From NCBI GenBank assembly GCA_017550775.1, contig JAFZOA010000598.1, forward strand, positions 1 to 10,020: a DNA stretch of 10,020 bases, in the 5' to 3' direction. The notes under the pieces are model-generated. The model searched no databases and was not told the origin of the DNA. It saw only the letters and a list, made by a program, of their open reading frames with translations. Numbering within the stretch: position 1 is the stretch's first letter; every line of letters starts with the position of its first letter. The DNA is from Ruminiclostridium sp. (GTDB taxonomy: Bacteria; Bacillota_A; Clostridia; Oscillospirales; Ruminococcaceae). Below are positions 1 through 6,463 of the stretch, piece after piece. A program made the translations under genes and the position numbers.

Positions 1-315
1 CAGATCAAAAACGTATTTTGTTCTGAAATCATTTATGCTGCTTATGTCAAACGGTTTATACAAGTCCTTCTGTATGGCTAATATGACAGCTGAATTTATG
101 TCTGTTTCTTTTTTTGAGAATATCCTTTTACCGTCAATATATCGGTTCTTTTCGTCAATCGGAAGATATTTTTCATCGACAAGATACCCGGTTATTTCTA
201 TACCGTTCTCTTCAAGAAGCTTTCTTATCATACCGGCAAGCACGCCCGCTCCGTAAAGATAGATGCCATTCTTTTCTCTTTTGAGATCGCATATCATATT
301 TTCAACGCAAGTCAT
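1..315 (-). CDS. Partial protein with N-terminal Rossmann-like segment (polysaccharide/FkbM-type context possible)
   Basis: This is the first 105 codons of a minus-strand gene that continues past the left edge. The ATG at 315-313 is preceded by a clean GGAGG Shine-Dalgarno (327-323) at 7-base spacing, and the frame is open to base 1. The visible N-terminus has a hydrophobic strand followed by YGAGVLAGMI (about residues 21-30) and then GIEITGYLVDEKYL, the beta-glycine-loop-alpha-beta pattern of a nucleotide-binding fold. This arrangement is familiar from the N-terminal segments of FkbM-type methyltransferases and other polysaccharide-biosynthesis proteins, but the catalytic part is outside the window, so the function is open. 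The DNA is clearly AT-richer than the rest (two sampled 60-base lines are 33% and 40% GC against 57% in the cellobiose phosphorylase gene), which hints at an acquired surface-polysaccharide locus. It lies behind a long structured leader with a terminator. Confidence 0.75.
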   Translation of the reverse strand, partial: MTCVENMICDLKREKNGIYLYGAGVLAGMIRKLLEENGIEITGYLVDEKYLPIDEKNRYIDGKRIFSKKETDINSAVILAIQKDLYKPFDISSINDFRTKYVFDL

Positions 316-349
316 ACAGTGTCCTCCAAAATGGTAAAAATAATGCATA

Positions 350-381
350 AAACAAAAAGTGCGCAGCAACGAGGCTGCGCA
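350..381 (-). terminator. Intrinsic terminator inside the leader of the 1-315 gene
   Basis: On the minus strand, TGCGCAGC (381-374) and GCTGCGCA (367-360) form a perfect 8-bp stem around a 6-base loop, followed by C, five T, G and four T (358-349). The plus strand has no T-run after the stem, so it acts on minus-strand transcripts. It sits between the predicted start site at about 537 and the gene start at 315, where it can either end a small RNA or work as an attenuator. Confidence 0.8.
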
Positions 382-537
382 TCGTAAAAATACAAGCCTT
401 GATTGCTGCGACACAACACATTTTTCGTACCAAACAGAGCATACGAAAAAGCTTGCACCTCTACCATAGTAAAGATACACTGTTTGGCACAAAATATGCA
501 TTACATATTCTGTAAATATTCAAATGTGTTATGTCGC
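350..537 (-). ncRNA. Structured RNA: candidate riboswitch/attenuator or small RNA, class not recognised
   Basis: Read on the minus strand, a 16-bp helix P1 pairs 537-522 with 423-408 (one G-U), beginning at the predicted transcription start. Inside it are a small AT hairpin (509-504 with 498-493), an 11-bp hairpin P3 (479-469 with 464-454, several G-U, loop TATG), helix A (487-480 with 437-430, 8 bp perfect) and helix B (450-442 with 429-421, 9 bp perfect). A and B share no bases and cross, so they could form a pseudoknot or be alternatives; B overlaps P1 by three bases. A further 7-bp pairing joins 457-451 to 397-391. The P1 and 457-451 helices each contain an A-C mismatch on the plus strand but a G-U pair on the minus strand, which points to the minus strand as the RNA. 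CGCAGCAA (410-403) is complementary to bases 369-362 of the terminator and would act as an antiterminator competing with both P1 and the terminator. Known motifs of lysine, c-di-GMP and T-box RNAs are not present. Confidence 0.6.
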
Positions 538-543
538 ATAATA

Positions 544-552
544 ATTATATCA
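544..552 (-). promoter_or_regulatory. Extended -10 promoter for the structured RNA
   Basis: The minus strand reads TGATATAAT (552-544), a perfect TATAAT with the TGn extension. No good -35 lies at 17 bases; a TTGACG (579-574) is present but 24 bases or more away, too far for normal spacing. The start about seven bases downstream falls at 537, the first base of helix P1. Confidence 0.6.
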
Positions 553-626
553 TTTTTTGTCCATATTATCTATGCGTCAACATAAACAAAATTCTCTTCA
601 AAATATTGTAATATTTGTAAAATTTT

Positions 627-641
627 TTGGAATCGTTTACA
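627..641. promoter_or_regulatory. cre-like / LacI-family operator upstream of cellobiose phosphorylase
   Basis: TTGGAATCGTTTACA matches every fixed position of the degenerate catabolite-responsive element WTGNAANCGNWNNCA. It ends four bases before the -35 element. CcpA and sugar-specific LacI/CelR-type repressors bind sites of this shape, and the position fits either control of a cellobiose gene. Which protein binds is inference. Confidence 0.6.
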
Positions 642-645
642 GATA

Positions 646-674
646 TTGATATTTTTGCCAAAATAAGATATAAT
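646..674 (+). promoter_or_regulatory. Sigma-A promoter of the cellobiose phosphorylase gene
   Basis: TTGATA (646-651) and TATAAT (669-674) are 17 bases apart. Transcription would begin near 681, leaving a leader of about 60 bases. Because the -10 box overlaps the longest possible reading frame (TTG at 674), translation must start further down, at 743. Confidence 0.85.
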
Positions 675-742
675 TGATATATCATGTGCAAGAATGTCCC
701 GTTCGCTTTTGGACTTCTTCAAAGAAAGGACTGGTAAAACCA

Positions 743-3244
743 ATGAAATTCGGTTACTTCGACGACACCAACAAGGAATACGTCATCACCTCGCCCAAGA
801 CCCCCTATCCGTGGATCAACTACCTCGGCACACAGGGCTTCTTCTCGCTTATCTCCAATACCGCGGGCGGGTACAGCTTCTACAAGGACGCAAGACTGCG
901 CCGCATAACACGTTACCGCTATAACAACGTCCCCGTGGATATGGGCGGACGCTACTTCTACATCAACGACGACGGCAATGTATGGAACCCCGGCTGGTCG
1001 CCCGTAAAGAACAAACTCGACAGCTATGAGTGCCGCCACGGTATGGGCTACACCATTATAAAAGGCGCTTCCAAAGGCATCGAGGCAAAGGTAACCTTCT
1101 TCGTTCCGCAGAATTTCAACGGAGAGATTCAGAAGGTCACCATTACCAACAACACCGGCGCGTTCAAGAAGATCAAGCTGTTCAGCTTCCTCGAATGGTG
1201 CCTGTGGGACGCTCAGGACGACTCAACCAACTTCCAGCGCAACTTCAACACCGGTGAAGTCGAGATCGAGGGCAGCACTATCTACCACAAGACCGAATAT
1301 AAGGAAAGACGCGACCACTTCGCATTCTATTCCGTAAACACAAAGATAAGCGGCTTCGACACCGACCGCGAGAGCTTCCTCGGACTGTATAACGGCTTCG
1401 GTGAGCCGCAGACAGTTATGCAGGGCTCGCCCAACAACTCCGTTGCGGACGGCTGGTCGCCTATCGCTTCCCACTACATCGACGTAAGCCTCGAAGCGGG
1501 CGAGAGCAAGGACTATGTGTTCGTGCTCGGCTATGTGGAGATGCCCGTCGCGGAGAAGTTCGCTCCCGACCTTACACCCGACGACAAGATCATCACCACG
1601 GCGAACTCCAAGAAGAACATCATCAACAAGACCAAGGCTCACGAGATGATCGCGATGTGCGATACCGCGGAGAAGGCGGACAAGCTGTTCGCGGAGCTCA
1701 AGGCTTACTGGGATACCCTGCTCTGCCAGTACCATGTTGACTCCCCCGACGAGAAGGTCAACAGAATGGTCAACATCTGGAACCAGTATCAGTGCATGGT
1801 CACATTCAATATGTCCCGCTCCGCTTCCTACTTCGAGAGCGGCATCGGCAGAGGCATGGGCTTCCGCGACTCCAACCAGGATCTTCTCGGCTTCGTTCAT
1901 CAGATACCCGAGAGAGCAAGAGAGCGTGTGCTTGACCTCGCGGCTACAATGCTCGAAGACGGCGGCGCTTACCATCAGTACCAGCCTCTCACAAAGAAGG
2001 GCAACCACGAGCTCGGCTCGAACTTCAACGACGACCCGCTGTGGATGATCCTCGCGGTCGCTGCGTACATCAAGGAGACCGGCGACAAGTCCATTCTCGA
2101 TGAGGTAGTTCCTTACGAGAACGACGACAGCAAGGCTGCTTCCATGCTCGACCACATGAAGAGAGCGTTCAACCACGTTGTACGCAAGGTAGGTCCTCAC
2201 GGTCTCCCGCTCAGCGGACGCGCAGACTGGAACGACTGTCTCAACCTGTCCTGCTTCTCGGACAAGCCCGGTGAGAGCTTCCAGACCTACAACAACAAGG
2301 AAATGTTCAAGGATCCGCCGTTCTACAGCCAGATAGCGGAATCCGTAATGATCGCGGGTATGTTCTGCTTCATAGGCCCCGAGTACGCGGCTATGTGCAG
2401 ACTCAAGGGCGACGAGGAAGAGGCTGCGCGCGCTGACGCAGAGGTAGCAAAGATGAAGGAAGCTACCATGAAGTTCGGCTTCGACGGCGAATGGTTCCTG
2501 CGCGCTTACGACCACAACGGCAACAAGGTCGGCTCTCACGAGTGTGAAGAGGGCAAGATCTTCATCGAACCCCAGGGCTTCTGCGTTCTCGCGGGTCTCG
2601 GCAAGGAGACGGGCGACGACATCAAGACCCTCAACAGCGTTGACAAGTACCTCAACTCCGACCACGGTCTCGTGCTCAACAACCCGGCATTCACCCACTA
2701 CTATATCCAGTACGGTGAGATATCCACCTATCCCGGCGGCTACAAGGAGAACGCGGGCATATTCTGCCACAACAACGCGTGGATCATGTGCGCAGAGGCT
2801 GCTGTGGGACGCGGCGACAAGGCGTTCGAGTACTACTCCAAGATAGCTCCGGCGTTCAGAGAGGAGCACTCCGACCTGCACAGAACAGAGCCGTACGTTT
2901 ACGCTCAGATGATCGCGGGCAAGGACGCTCCGAGACACGGCGAGGCAAAGAACAGCTGGCTCACCGGTACGGCGGCGTGGAACTTCGTGGCGATCTCGCA
3001 GTACATTCTCGGTGTCAAGCCTAAGTACGACGGTCTTGAGATAAGCCCCTCCATTCCGAAGGCATGGGACGGCTTCCGCATTTCGAGACTGTTCAGAGGC
3101 GCGACCTACAACATCACGGTCAAGAACCCCGACCACGTTTCAAGCGGCGTTAAGTCCATGACCGTTGACGGAAAGGCTGTTGACGGAAACATTATCCCCG
3201 TATGCGCGAACGGCGTACACGAAGTCGAGGTAGTTCTCGGCTGA
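743..3244 (+). CDS. Cellobiose phosphorylase, GH94
   Basis: The 833-residue product should catalyse cellobiose + phosphate to alpha-glucose-1-phosphate + glucose in the cytosol; there is no signal peptide. Length fits cellobiose phosphorylases (about 810-830) better than cellodextrin phosphorylases (nearer 1000). The N-terminal beta-sandwich covers roughly 1-290 and the alpha/alpha barrel about 310-750. The sugar-binding motif [11 protein letters not shown] is at 370-380, and DWND (495-498) carries the family's general acid, which by alignment with the Cellvibrio gilvus enzyme (Asp490, from memory) is Asp498. The phosphate-site motif TGTAAWN is at 741-747. ATG 743 is chosen because the conserved MKFGYFD start follows it, AAGGA (726-730) lies 12 bases upstream, and the -10 box covers the alternative TTG. 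Codon use is strongly biased to C-ending codons (GAC, AAC, TTC, CTC) with AAG, suggesting high expression. It stands alone between its own promoter and terminator, with no transporter adjacent. Confidence 0.95.
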   Translation: MKFGYFDDTNKEYVITSPKTPYPWINYLGTQGFFSLISNTAGGYSFYKDARLRRITRYRYNNVPVDMGGRYFYINDDGNVWNPGWSPVKNKLDSYECRHGMGYTIIKGASKGIEAKVTFFVPQNFNGEIQKVTITNNTGAFKKIKLFSFLEWCLWDAQDDSTNFQRNFNTGEVEIEGSTIYHKTEYKERRDHFAFYSVNTKISGFDTDRESFLGLYNGFGEPQTVMQGSPNNSVADGWSPIASHYIDVSLEAGESKDYVFVLGYVEMPVAEKFAPDLTPDDKIITTANSKKNIINKTKAHEMIAMCDTAEKADKLFAELKAYWDTLLCQYHVDSPDEKVNRMVNIWNQYQCMVTFNMSRSASYFESGIGRGMGFRDSNQDLLGFVHQIPERARERVLDLAATMLEDGGAYHQYQPLTKKGNHELGSNFNDDPLWMILAVAAYIKETGDKSILDEVVPYENDDSKAASMLDHMKRAFNHVVRKVGPHGLPLSGRADWNDCLNLSCFSDKPGESFQTYNNKEMFKDPPFYSQIAESVMIAGMFCFIGPEYAAMCRLKGDEEEAARADAEVAKMKEATMKFGFDGEWFLRAYDHNGNKVGSHECEEGKIFIEPQGFCVLAGLGKETGDDIKTLNSVDKYLNSDHGLVLNNPAFTHYYIQYGEISTYPGGYKENAGIFCHNNAWIMCAEAAVGRGDKAFEYYSKIAPAFREEHSDLHRTEPYVYAQMIAGKDAPRHGEAKNSWLTGTAAWNFVAISQYILGVKPKYDGLEISPSIPKAWDGFRISRLFRGATYNITVKNPDHVSSGVKSMTVDGKAVDGNIIPVCANGVHEVEVVLG

Positions 3245-3265
3245 TACAAGCTTAAAACTGATAAG

Positions 3266-3295
3266 AGCTCCCTGCCGTAAGGCGGGGAGCTTTTT
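3266..3295 (+). terminator. Intrinsic terminator after cellobiose phosphorylase
   Basis: An 11-bp stem (3266-3276 with 3281-3291, one G-U) closes a GTAA loop and is followed directly by five T (3291-3295). It lies about 20 bases after the stop codon. Confidence 0.92.
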
Positions 3296-3370
3296 ACAGA
3301 GTTGTTTCTTCGGAATTGAATAATCAACAAAAAGTATAAAAATATTGGGTACATATTTGTTCAAATCATC

Positions 3371-3399
3371 TTGACAAGAAGGAAGTATGTTGGTATAAT
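3371..3399 (+). promoter_or_regulatory. Consensus sigma-A promoter for the DUF1508 gene
   Basis: TTGACA (3371-3376), 17 bases, TATAAT (3394-3399), with a TG one base before the -10 (3391-3392). Both hexamers are perfect, so this should be one of the strongest promoters of the window. The start would be near 3406, giving a leader of about 68 bases. Confidence 0.9.
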
Positions 3400-3473
3400 A
3401 ATTATATCAGCTATAAACATTTTTCATCCGAGCAACAGCTGTATATTCCTCGTTTTAAGAAAGGAAGATCATC

Positions 3474-3854
3474 ATGGGGAAATTTATAATCAACAAGACA
3501 AAGACCGGATATACGTTCGGGCTTAAAGCCGCAAACGGCGAAATGATCGCTACCGGAGGCGAAGTTTATTCTTCGCTCGATTCAGTGCGAAACGGTGTAT
3601 CAAGCGTTTCCGCAAGCGCTCCGGACGCCGCTGTCGAGGATCATACCGTTGAGGGTTATCAGACTGTAAAGCACCCTAAATTCGAGATATATAAGGACAA
3701 CGCGGGAGAGTTCCGCTTCCGCCTCAAAGCAAGCAACGGTCAGATCATCGCTGTGAGCGAAAGCTACACCTCAAAAGCCAACTGTAAGAACGGTATCGAG
3801 AGCGTGAAGAAGAACAGCGTCAACGCGCCCGTCATCGAGCCGGAGGAAAAGTAA
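3474..3854 (+). CDS. Small protein with two DUF1508 (YegP-like) repeats
   Basis: The 126-residue product consists of two copies of the short DUF1508 beta-rich unit. Copy one covers about residues 2-52 and copy two about 68-119; the shared core is F-x-I-x-K ... F-x-L-K-A-x-N-G-x-x-I-A, seen as LKAANGEMIA and LKASNGQIIA, each followed by a serine-rich turn and a C-terminal NG(V/I)xSV helix. The family includes Escherichia coli YegP; its biochemical role is not established, so no function is assigned. There is no signal peptide or membrane segment, so it is probably cytosolic. The start is supported by AAGGAAG (3461-3467) six bases before the ATG. The perfect promoter in front suggests abundant expression. 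A hairpin without a clear T-run separates it from the reductase gene 62 bases downstream, so the two may be partly co-transcribed. Confidence 0.88.
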   Translation: MGKFIINKTKTGYTFGLKAANGEMIATGGEVYSSLDSVRNGVSSVSASAPDAAVEDHTVEGYQTVKHPKFEIYKDNAGEFRFRLKASNGQIIAVSESYTSKANCKNGIESVKKNSVNAPVIEPEEK

Positions 3855-3864
3855 CGATAACTCA

Positions 3865-3890
3865 GTGCCATTCCGGAAACGGAGTGGCAT
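3865..3890 (+). other. Stem-loop between the DUF1508 and reductase genes
   Basis: GTGCCATTCCG (3865-3875) pairs with 3880-3890 around a GAAA tetraloop: 11 pairs, two of them G-U. What follows (TACTATTAC) is not a proper U-tract, so this is a weak terminator or an mRNA-processing/stabilising hairpin that would let part of the transcripts through. Confidence 0.55.
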
Positions 3891-3916
3891 TACTATTACA
3901 GAAAGGAAACCGTATT

Positions 3917-4678
3917 ATGGAAATTGATCTCAGAGGTAAGAAAGCGCTCGTCACCGGCGGAAGCGGCGGTCTCGGACGCACTATCGTACGCACGCTCGCC
4001 GAGTGCGGAGCAGACGTTGCCGTGCATTACAACTCCGATTCTCACAGCGCGGAAACCCTTGTCAACGAGCTCAACACTCTCGGGAGAAAGTCCGCCGCGT
4101 TCAGGTGCGACATCACCGACCCGAAAAGCGTCGGACAGATGAAGGATAACGTTGAGAAAAGCTTCGGTATGCCCGACATCCTCGTCGTAAACGCGGTCAT
4201 ACAGTACGGTTGGAAACCGCTTCTCGAACAGGATATAAAGGATTACTACAGCCAGTATGAAAGCTGCGTCATGCAGATGGTCTACCTCGCAAAGATGTTC
4301 GTACCCCACATGAAAGAGCAGCACTATGGGCGCATCGTCGTCATGAACACCGAGTGCGCCATAATGGCGGAACCCACCTGCTCCGCTTATACCGCCGCAA
4401 AGCGCGGTCTCGACGGTATAGTGCGCGTTCTCGCCAAGGAAGTCGGCGCGGACGGCATCACTATCAATCAGATAGCTCCCGGCTGGACTATCACCGATAA
4501 GGAAAGAGCTTCCGGAGTCAACGAGGCTCCCGAATACGTCGCCTCCGTCCCGCTCGCAAGACGCGGTACCGACCGCGATATCGCCAATATGGCAGCCTTC
4601 CTCGCATCCGACCTCGCCGCCTTCACCACCGGCGCATTCATCCCCGTCGCAGGCGGCCGCGTTATGCCGGCTATATGA
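3917..4678 (+). CDS. Short-chain dehydrogenase/reductase (FabG-like), atypical active site
   Basis: A 253-residue classical-length SDR, an NAD(P)(H)-dependent oxidoreductase of the FabG/glucose-dehydrogenase type; the substrate cannot be read from the sequence. The cofactor loop TGGSGGLG is at 13-20, the adenine-binding CDIT region about 66-69, the active-site YTAAK gives Tyr158 and Lys162, and the PGW and C-terminal FLASDLAAFTTG...VAGG segments are typical. Three usual features are altered: the NNAG motif reads VNAV, the residue 13 before Tyr158, normally Ser, is Thr145, and the usual catalytic Asn of helix 4 appears to be Ser/Cys (in QYESCVMQM). Activity is plausible through Thr145 but not certain. 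ATG 3917 is preferred over an upstream GTG because it has GAAAGG (3901-3906) 10 bases upstream and begins MEIDLRGKKALVTGG as in homologues. No promoter is obvious directly in front, so transcription probably comes from 3371. Confidence 0.88.
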   Translation: MEIDLRGKKALVTGGSGGLGRTIVRTLAECGADVAVHYNSDSHSAETLVNELNTLGRKSAAFRCDITDPKSVGQMKDNVEKSFGMPDILVVNAVIQYGWKPLLEQDIKDYYSQYESCVMQMVYLAKMFVPHMKEQHYGRIVVMNTECAIMAEPTCSAYTAAKRGLDGIVRVLAKEVGADGITINQIAPGWTITDKERASGVNEAPEYVASVPLARRGTDRDIANMAAFLASDLAAFTTGAFIPVAGGRVMPAI

Positions 4679-4683
4679 CCCTG

Positions 4684-4755
4684 TTGGGGCTCTGCCCCAA
4701 GCCCCCGCTGGGTGCTCCTCGCCCCCCGTCCCCTCGCAAGGGGCTCTGCCCCTTG
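4684..4755. repeat. GC-rich palindromic repeats, two copies of GGGGCTCTGCCCC
   Basis: The 13-base unit occurs at 4686-4698 and 4740-4752. Each copy forms a hairpin with loop TCT, extended by flanks to 7 bp (4684-4690/4694-4700) and 8 bp (4737-4744/4748-4755). The compensating flanks (TT..AA and CAA..TTG) differ between copies but both keep pairing. The spacer is C-rich. No T-run follows, so these are not classical terminators; they resemble the dispersed GC-rich intergenic palindromes of ruminococcal genomes. Confidence 0.7.
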
Positions 4756-4779
4756 ACCCCGCCGGGGCTTACGCCGCCC

Positions 4780-4931
4780 CGAACCCCGAGCCGGCGGATT
4801 TGCGAAGCAATATCATAGACGCATGGACCCAATCCGTATGTTACTTTTCCGGAATGGACAAGTTATCTGCCTCGATGTTCGGTGTTCTCAGAAAATCAGA
4901 AATGTCAGCCCCGCCGAACCCCGAGCCGGCG
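4780..4931. repeat. 17-base direct repeat flanking a non-coding block
   Basis: CGAACCCCGAGCCGGCG occurs at 4780-4796 and again at 4915-4931, 135 bases apart. The block between (4797-4914) has lower GC and no convincing gene on either strand. The whole 4679-5137 stretch carries, in order, the GC palindromes, this repeat pair, a terminator and the promoter of the next operon. I see no transposase or RNA gene in it. Confidence 0.65.
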
Positions 4932-4975
4932 TGACATCGAGCCCATATTACTGAAACTTATATACTCTGCAACTT

Positions 4976-5014
4976 ATGATGCTCTGATCTGCACAGAGCA
5001 TCATTTGCTTTTTT
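4976..5014 (+). terminator. Intrinsic terminator upstream of the darA operon
   Basis: ATGATGCTCTG (4976-4986) and CAGAGCATCAT (4994-5004) form a perfect 11-bp stem with a 7-base loop, followed after four bases by six T (5009-5014). The orientation is plus. It lies about 300 bases after the reductase stop codon, the nearest upstream plus-strand gene. Confidence 0.8.
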
Positions 5015-5026
5015 GATACATAACGC

Positions 5027-5055
5027 TTTACTTTTCGAGAGATTTGTGGTATAAT
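5027..5055 (+). promoter_or_regulatory. Promoter of the darA-holB-ricT operon
   Basis: TTTACT (5027-5032), a 17-base spacer and TATAAT (5050-5055), with TGG just before the -10 giving an extended -10. It starts 12 bases after the T-run of the preceding terminator, so the operon is insulated from upstream transcription. The start would be near 5062 and the leader about 75 bases. Confidence 0.8.
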
Positions 5056-5106
5056 ATTGTTTACCGTTGATAAAGTCCGGCTGATGTGACCGACGGCAAA
5101 ACACAA

Positions 5107-5129
5107 GAGAGGTACGGGGCTCTCCCCCG
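5107..5129 (+). promoter_or_regulatory. Shine-Dalgarno plus hairpin in the darA leader
   Basis: The only good Shine-Dalgarno, GAGAGG (5107-5112), lies 25 bases before the ATG at 5138. Between them CGGGG (5115-5119) pairs with CCCCG (5125-5129) around loop CTCTC (5120-5124), which would shorten the effective distance to about 10 bases. The loop is itself complementary to GAGAG of the Shine-Dalgarno, so an alternative fold could hide the ribosome site. Function is inference. Confidence 0.45.
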
Positions 5130-5137
5130 ATGATATT

Positions 5138-5464
5138 ATGAAGCTTATTTTTGCAATTGTAAACAACGACGACGCGTATAACGTTTCGACCGCGCTCACC
5201 AAGAACGGTTACTCTGCTACAAAGCTCGCTTCCACCGGCGGGTTCCTCATGGCGGGTAATACTACGTTTATGATCTGCTGCGAAAACTCCTCGGTGGATA
5301 ACGCCGTCGCAGTCATAGCTCAGAACTCCCGCAAGCGCAAGCAGTACGTCCCCAATGCCGCCGCAATAAGCGCCGAGGACGCTCCTGCAAGCTACCCCGT
5401 GGAGGTAAGCGTCGGCGGCGCTACCGTGTTCGTCACCGACATAGAAAGATTTGAGAAGCTGTAA
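5138..5464 (+). CDS. darA: Cyclic-di-AMP-binding PII-like protein DarA/PstA (YaaQ family)
   Basis: A 108-residue PII-like signalling protein that in Firmicutes forms trimers and binds c-di-AMP in the cytosol; its downstream partner is not settled. The match is close along the whole length: MKLIFAIVNNDDA at the start, then ATKLASTGGFLMAGNTTFMI (residues about 28-47), the T-loop region around the basic RKRKQ, and the C-terminal PVEVSVGGATVFVTDIERFEKL. The TGGFL and GGATVFV segments are the parts of the family that line the nucleotide site. The ATG at 5138 matches the family N-terminus exactly, although its Shine-Dalgarno is distant (see the leader hairpin). It is the first gene of the operon; its TAA stop is followed immediately by the holB ATG. 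In Bacillus subtilis the same neighbourhood reads yaaQ-yaaR-holB-yaaT; yaaR is missing here. Confidence 0.95.
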   Translation: MKLIFAIVNNDDAYNVSTALTKNGYSATKLASTGGFLMAGNTTFMICCENSSVDNAVAVIAQNSRKRKQYVPNAAAISAEDAPASYPVEVSVGGATVFVTDIERFEKL

Positions 5465-6454
5465 ATGGTCATATACGGAAAGAAACGCGCCCTCGCGCGG
5501 CTTGAAAGCTTCCGGGACTCCGGTCGCTTCCCCCATGCTCTGCTGCTGTGCGGGGCAAAGGGGATAGGTAAGCATATCCTCGCCGACTATACAGCCATGA
5601 TGTATATGTGCGCCGATCCCGCCCATGCGCCGTGTATGCGGTGTGAGGGGTGCAGGAAGGTGGAGGAGCATATCCACCCCGATGTGGTCTATCCCATTCC
5701 CGTGATCGAGGAAACGCATAAAAAGCATACCGAACGATCAATGGTAGGTCTTCTCCGCGAGTTCATAACAAGCTGCTATATCAAGCCCAATGACGGCGAC
5801 GTGAGAGTGATCGTTTTCGAGAAGCTCGACACCCTCTCGGTGCAGATGCAGAATACCCTGCTCAAATTCATCGAGGAGCCCCTCGACTTCAACCGCTACA
5901 TCTTCACCGCCGAAAGCAGGACAGCTATTCTCCAGACTGTGTTGTCCAGAGTTACCGCGATAGATGTGGACGCTGCGGACGAACACGACTTCACCGCCGC
6001 ACTTACAGAGAACAATATCCCGCGGGAGCGCATACCCGAGCTGTACGGAATGTTCGGCGGCAACATCGGTGCGGCGCTCGAATACGCGGGCAATGCCGAG
6101 ACGCTGACATATCTGACGGGCGCACTTGCCGCCTGCGACGCGCTTGCCGGCAGAAATGAGTTTGAGTGCCTTCGGGCATTCCTGTCGCTGAAAACAAAGG
6201 ACGATCTGTTCGCGGCGCTCGGCATAATGACGGACATATTCGCACAGGCAGCGTCCCGCAAAACGGGAGTGAGCGCTTCCGGCGCATACGCCCGCCAGAC
6301 AGAACGCATAGCATCGGCGTTCACACTCGCCGCGATAACGAGAATGTACGAGGAAGCCGTCCGGCTGTACGGAATGTCCTTCACCAACCCGAACATAAAG
6401 CTGTTTGGCGCGGAATGCTGCGGTTCGCTGTTCAGAGCCGCAGAGAAAGTATAG
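5465..6454 (+). CDS. holB: DNA polymerase III delta-prime subunit
   Basis: A 329-residue clamp-loader subunit (AAA+ family) that helps load the beta sliding clamp during replication. The P-loop region is GAKGIGKH (30-37), with His in place of the usual Ser/Thr, in line with delta prime being a poor or non-ATPase. Four cysteines, Cys49, Cys57, Cys60 and Cys63, form the zinc module typical of the clamp loader, followed by HPDV (71-74). NTLLKFIEEP (about 135-144) is the family's sensor region. The Ser-Arg-Cys motif of clamp loaders reads SRV (161-163), so the Cys is absent while the Arg, the trans-acting finger, is kept. The C-terminal third is less conserved, as usual. The ATG begins one base after the darA stop, implying translational coupling; the Shine-Dalgarno is weak (GAG within the darA end). 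Confidence 0.93.
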   Translation: MVIYGKKRALARLESFRDSGRFPHALLLCGAKGIGKHILADYTAMMYMCADPAHAPCMRCEGCRKVEEHIHPDVVYPIPVIEETHKKHTERSMVGLLREFITSCYIKPNDGDVRVIVFEKLDTLSVQMQNTLLKFIEEPLDFNRYIFTAESRTAILQTVLSRVTAIDVDAADEHDFTAALTENNIPRERIPELYGMFGGNIGAALEYAGNAETLTYLTGALAACDALAGRNEFECLRAFLSLKTKDDLFAALGIMTDIFAQAASRKTGVSASGAYARQTERIASAFTLAAITRMYEEAVRLYGMSFTNPNIKLFGAECCGSLFRAAEKV

Positions 6455-6463
6455 AGGTAAAAA

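Noticed and set aside
440..537. Lysine riboswitch
   Set aside because: GGTAGAGGTGCAAG followed by GTATGC on the minus strand looks like the 5' part of the L box, but the later conserved parts (GAAAGG, GCCGAAG and the closing strand) are absent and the hairpin 479-454 explains the bases.
35..585. Plus-strand frames at 35-256 and 403-585
   Set aside because: The first lies opposite the minus-strand gene, the second inside the structured RNA; neither has a credible ribosome site or protein-like content.
674..742. Upstream TTG start extending the GH94 protein by 23 residues
   Set aside because: The TTG overlaps the -10 box, so it is not in the transcript; the conserved N-terminus begins at 743.
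1223..3136. Long minus-strand open frame (637 codons) opposite the cellobiose phosphorylase gene
   Set aside because: It is the mirror frame of a gene with strong C-ending codon bias; the product is low-complexity Val/Arg/Leu with no recognisable domain or ribosome site.
4684..4931. CRISPR array
   Set aside because: Only two copies of each short unit with unequal, non-spacer-like gaps and no cas genes.
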